Positions 5,278 through 7,320 of a DNA stretch of 7,320 nt are shown here, in pieces (the stretch's first letter is position 1; every line of letters begins with the position of its first letter). The stretch is from Planctomycetaceae bacterium (GTDB taxonomy: Bacteria > Planctomycetota > Planctomycetia > Planctomycetales > Planctomycetaceae), in contig JAGQQB010000181.1 in the NCBI GenBank assembly GCA_020426425.1, forward strand, positions 1 through 7,320, read 5' to 3'. Both the position numbers and the translations under genes were made by a program. A model generated the notes under the pieces. The model did not search any database, had not been told where the DNA came from, and was given only the letters and a program-made list of their open reading frames with translations.

Positions 5278-6752
5278 TGAATTGGTACATCCTCACGGCG
5301 CTCGAAGTCTCCGTGATTCTCACCACGGTGCATGTGCTCGTCGTGGGGGGGATCGCGTTTCGGGTCGTGATGCAGAAGCCCGCGATCGGTGTCGCGCTTT
5401 CGTGGTTGGTCACGGTAGCAGTGTTTCCGGCTTTTGGGGCCGTGCTGTATTTGCTGGTGGGAGAGCGGCGTGTTGGGCAACGACGAGCGATGAGGATCGC
5501 CGAACGGCGGGCGGACAATGTGTGGCTTGCCACAATGGGGATTCATGGACGACTGCGGGAAGTCGACTGGAGTCGGCATCGTCGGGAAGCGCGGGCGATG
5601 CACGAAGTTGGCATGCGACTGGTCGGCGTACCAACCGTGTCAGGTAGCACCGGGGAACTTGTGTCGACCGCCGAGGAGATCCTGCGCGGAATCGCCGCCG
5701 ACGTTGATGGGGCGACCTGCAGTGTGTTGATGGAGTTCTACATCTGGCATGCTGGTGGCCTGGCCGATGTAGTGGTCGCGGCGTTGGAGCGGGCAGCGCG
5801 GCGGGGGGTTGCATGTCGTGTGCTCGTGGATGCGATTGGTTCGCGTCCGTGGCTTAAGGGGGATCAGCCGCGCCGTCTCCGAGCGGCGGGAGTTCAGGTA
5901 CGGGCTGCATTTCCCGCTGGGCTGTGGCATACGCTGTTTGCGCGAAACGACCTGCGTCTGCACCGCAAGATTGTCGTTATTGATGACCGCATCGCGTGGA
6001 CCGGCAGCATGAATCTGGTCGATCCATGCCACTTCAAACAGGAGGCCAACGTTGGGCAGTGGATTGATGCGATGGCCAGAATCGAAGGGGCAGCGATCGC
6101 TCCGCTGGCGATGACGGTGATTGGCGATTGGACACTGGAGAGCGACGAAGCGATCGAGCCGATCGTGCAACAGGCAGGGTTGGATGTCGTCGAGCAGCAG
6201 GGGAACGGAGACGTGCAGGTGATTCCCTCTGGGCCTGCGGAATCGGATGATGGCCTGTTGCAGATGCTGCTGACGCTGATTCACTCCGCCCATGAAGAAC
6301 TGGTGCTGACGACGCCATACTTCATCCCGGATGAGTCCCTAATGCGGGCGCTTCGCGGTGCGGCAGCCCGGGGCGTGGAGGTGCATCTGATTGTGCCGCA
6401 GAAAGTCGATTCAATTCTCGCCCACTACGCGAGCCGGTCCTACTTCGAGGAACTGATGCATGTTGGCGTGCGAGTTCATCTGTATCACGGCGGTCTGCTA
6501 CACACGAAGTCGATCACTGTTGATCGGCGTCTGGCGATGTTCGGCACCGTGAATCTTGATATGCGCAGTCTCTGGTTGAACTATGAAGTCTCCCTGTTCC
6601 TGTATGGAGAATCGGTTGCTGGACCGCTCAGGGCACTGCAGTACAAGTACATGCTGGAGTGTCACGTCCTCGACATGGCCGTGTGGCAGCGACGTCCGCT
6701 ATGGAACAAGATGCTGGAGAATGTACTGCGGCTGGCGAGTCCGCTGTTGTAA
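5277..6752 (+). CDS. cls: Cardiolipin synthase, phospholipase D superfamily
   Basis: The 491-residue inner-membrane enzyme should join two phosphatidylglycerol molecules into cardiolipin and glycerol, as bacterial ClsA does. Two N-terminal membrane helices lie at about 4-28 and 37-61, followed by a basic loop (GERRVGQRRAMR). Two complete HKD motifs are present: H229-x-K231-x4-D236 followed by GSMN (243-246), and H409-x-K411-x4-D416 followed by GTVN (423-426). The sequence MEFYIWHAG near 153-161 and TTPYFIPDE in the second half match the conserved strands preceding each catalytic lobe. Length is close to E. coli ClsA (486). The start is taken at the ATG at 5277, which overlaps the stop of the small ORF and has a GGGGGA site 4 bases upstream; an in-frame GTG at 5265 overlaps that site and is less likely. 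Nothing is missing or truncated. Confidence 0.94.
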   Translation: MNWYILTALEVSVILTTVHVLVVGGIAFRVVMQKPAIGVALSWLVTVAVFPAFGAVLYLLVGERRVGQRRAMRIAERRADNVWLATMGIHGRLREVDWSRHRREARAMHEVGMRLVGVPTVSGSTGELVSTAEEILRGIAADVDGATCSVLMEFYIWHAGGLADVVVAALERAARRGVACRVLVDAIGSRPWLKGDQPRRLRAAGVQVRAAFPAGLWHTLFARNDLRLHRKIVVIDDRIAWTGSMNLVDPCHFKQEANVGQWIDAMARIEGAAIAPLAMTVIGDWTLESDEAIEPIVQQAGLDVVEQQGNGDVQVIPSGPAESDDGLLQMLLTLIHSAHEELVLTTPYFIPDESLMRALRGAAARGVEVHLIVPQKVDSILAHYASRSYFEELMHVGVRVHLYHGGLLHTKSITVDRRLAMFGTVNLDMRSLWLNYEVSLFLYGESVAGPLRALQYKYMLECHVLDMAVWQRRPLWNKMLENVLRLASPLL

Positions 6753-6774
6753 CCTGTGTTCGTGCTGGGAGGAC

Positions 6775-6799
6775 CGCAGAGTCGAGTCGACTCTCTGCG
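6775..6799 (+). terminator. Stable hairpin after the cardiolipin synthase gene, no T-tract
   Basis: The sequence folds as CGCA/TGCG, a 2-base bulge, then GAGTCG/CGACTC closed by the loop AGT, giving ten base pairs. It starts 22 bases after the stop at 6752. What follows is CTGGGGGCAAC, so it is not a standard intrinsic terminator. It may protect the mRNA 3' end or help factor-dependent termination. Confidence 0.4.
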
Positions 6800-6837
6800 C
6801 TGGGGGCAACTTGCAGATATTGGCCGTAACCGATGCT

Positions 6838-6849
6838 GCCAGCGCTGGC
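6838..6849. other. Perfect 12-base palindrome in the convergent gap
   Basis: GCCAGCGCTGGC is a perfect palindrome without a spacer, between the 3' ends of the cardiolipin synthase and aminotransferase genes. It might be a protein binding site, or chance. Apart from this and the hairpin at 6775-6799, nothing recognisable is seen from 6753 to 6970. Confidence 0.3.
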
Positions 6850-6970
6850 TGCGTCGAACGGATCACATCGCCTCCGGCTTTGCAGGATATGACCACGATT
6901 CTCCCGATGCACTACTCACTGAATCGGCTGCTCTCGGGGAGGAGGGTGATGACCCCGTGAAAAGGGAGAA

Positions 6971-7320
6971 CTATGCGCCCCGTTCGGCGAGTCTACGCAG
7001 CACTTCGGCACCGCGTTTAAGCGTGTCGTTGCTCGCCGCATACGAGATGCGGAAGTGCGTGTCACGCGGACTAAAGACGTTGCCGGGGATGATCAACAGG
7101 TTTTCGTCGATGGCCGCTTTGACAAACTCGGTGGCGGTTCCCCAGGGAGCGGGAAGGAACATGTAGAACGCCCCTTGGGCTCCCTGGATGTCGAAGTGCG
7201 ACTGCAATTCAGATCGCATGAGATCACGCTTGTCGCGGTATTCGTCGACAAAACGGGACACATCGTAGTTCCACGCTTCGACACCCGCCCACTGCATCGG
7301 GTGTGGGGAGCAGACGAACG
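6971..7320 (-). CDS. Class I/II PLP-dependent aminotransferase, C-terminal part only
   Basis: The gene runs off the right edge; the last 115 or so complete codons are visible, ending at a TAG (6971-6973). Open reading continues past the internal Met codon at 7295-7297 as FVCSPHPMQWAGVEAW, so that Met is not the start. Features of fold-type I aminotransferases in the aspartate aminotransferase group are the helix segment DEYRDKRDLMRSEL, then GAFYMFLPAPWG, LLIIPGNVFSP and DTHFRISYAASN, in the usual order. The arginine in HFRISYA is expected to bind the substrate alpha-carboxylate. The PLP lysine and the N-terminal two thirds lie outside the window, so the amino acid specificity cannot be judged. 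It converges on the cardiolipin synthase gene across a 218-base gap. Confidence 0.9.
   Translation of the reverse strand, partial: FVCSPHPMQWAGVEAWNYDVSRFVDEYRDKRDLMRSELQSHFDIQGAQGAFYMFLPAPWGTATEFVKAAIDENLLIIPGNVFSPRDTHFRISYAASNDTLKRGAEVLRRLAERGA

Noticed and set aside
6756..7166. 136-codon + strand reading frame across the convergent gap and the aminotransferase
   Set aside because: It overlaps the confidently identified aminotransferase on the other strand, shows no recognisable motif, and has no convincing ribosome binding site.
7295..7297. ATG on the - strand as the aminotransferase start
   Set aside because: The frame stays open upstream to the window edge and encodes conserved family sequence, so this is an internal methionine.

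Overview
The window looks like a piece of a planctomycete chromosome. The strongest clue is the secreted protein at 2138-3088, which matches the TIGR03009 domain family, known to me almost only from Planctomycetes. Further support comes from the GC-rich sequence, a secreted PQQ-type beta-propeller protein of a kind these genomes carry in many copies, and a single LptF/LptG-type permease. I cannot name a genus. All identifications are by eye from motifs and remembered family sequences; no search was run.

Layout, left to right. An NAD(P)H-hydrate epimerase gene (nnrE, + strand, 5-673) converges on an LptF/LptG-family LPS-export permease gene (- strand, 756-1880). The 82-base gap between them is largely made of two different 7-base tandem arrays, and one of these gives a run of G-tracts on the permease strand. 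The permease leader (1881 onward) carries a second G-tract motif, on the opposite strand, plus a small hairpin. A divergent region then leads to a + strand run of five reading frames: a secreted TIGR03009 protein (2138-3088), an unrecognised secreted proline-rich/helical protein (3216-3890), a secreted PQQ-like beta-propeller (3901-5151), a 34-residue small ORF (5173-5277) and a cardiolipin synthase (5277-6752). The last four are separated by 10, 21 and -1 bases and are probably co-transcribed. The first is 127 bases away, with a possible weak hairpin terminator between. A 218-base convergent gap with a hairpin and a 12-base palindrome follows, then the C-terminal third or so of a class I/II PLP-dependent aminotransferase on the - strand, cut by the window edge.

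Most of the middle of the window concerns the cell envelope: LPS export (LptF/G), membrane phospholipid synthesis (Cls), and three proteins sent across the inner membrane. nnrE (nicotinamide nucleotide repair) and the aminotransferase are ordinary metabolic neighbours. No mobile element, CRISPR array, tRNA, rRNA or defence system was seen. The most interesting items are the small ORF with a strong ribosome binding site that overlaps the cardiolipin synthase start, the two heptamer arrays, and the pair of G-tract motifs bracketing the permease gene.
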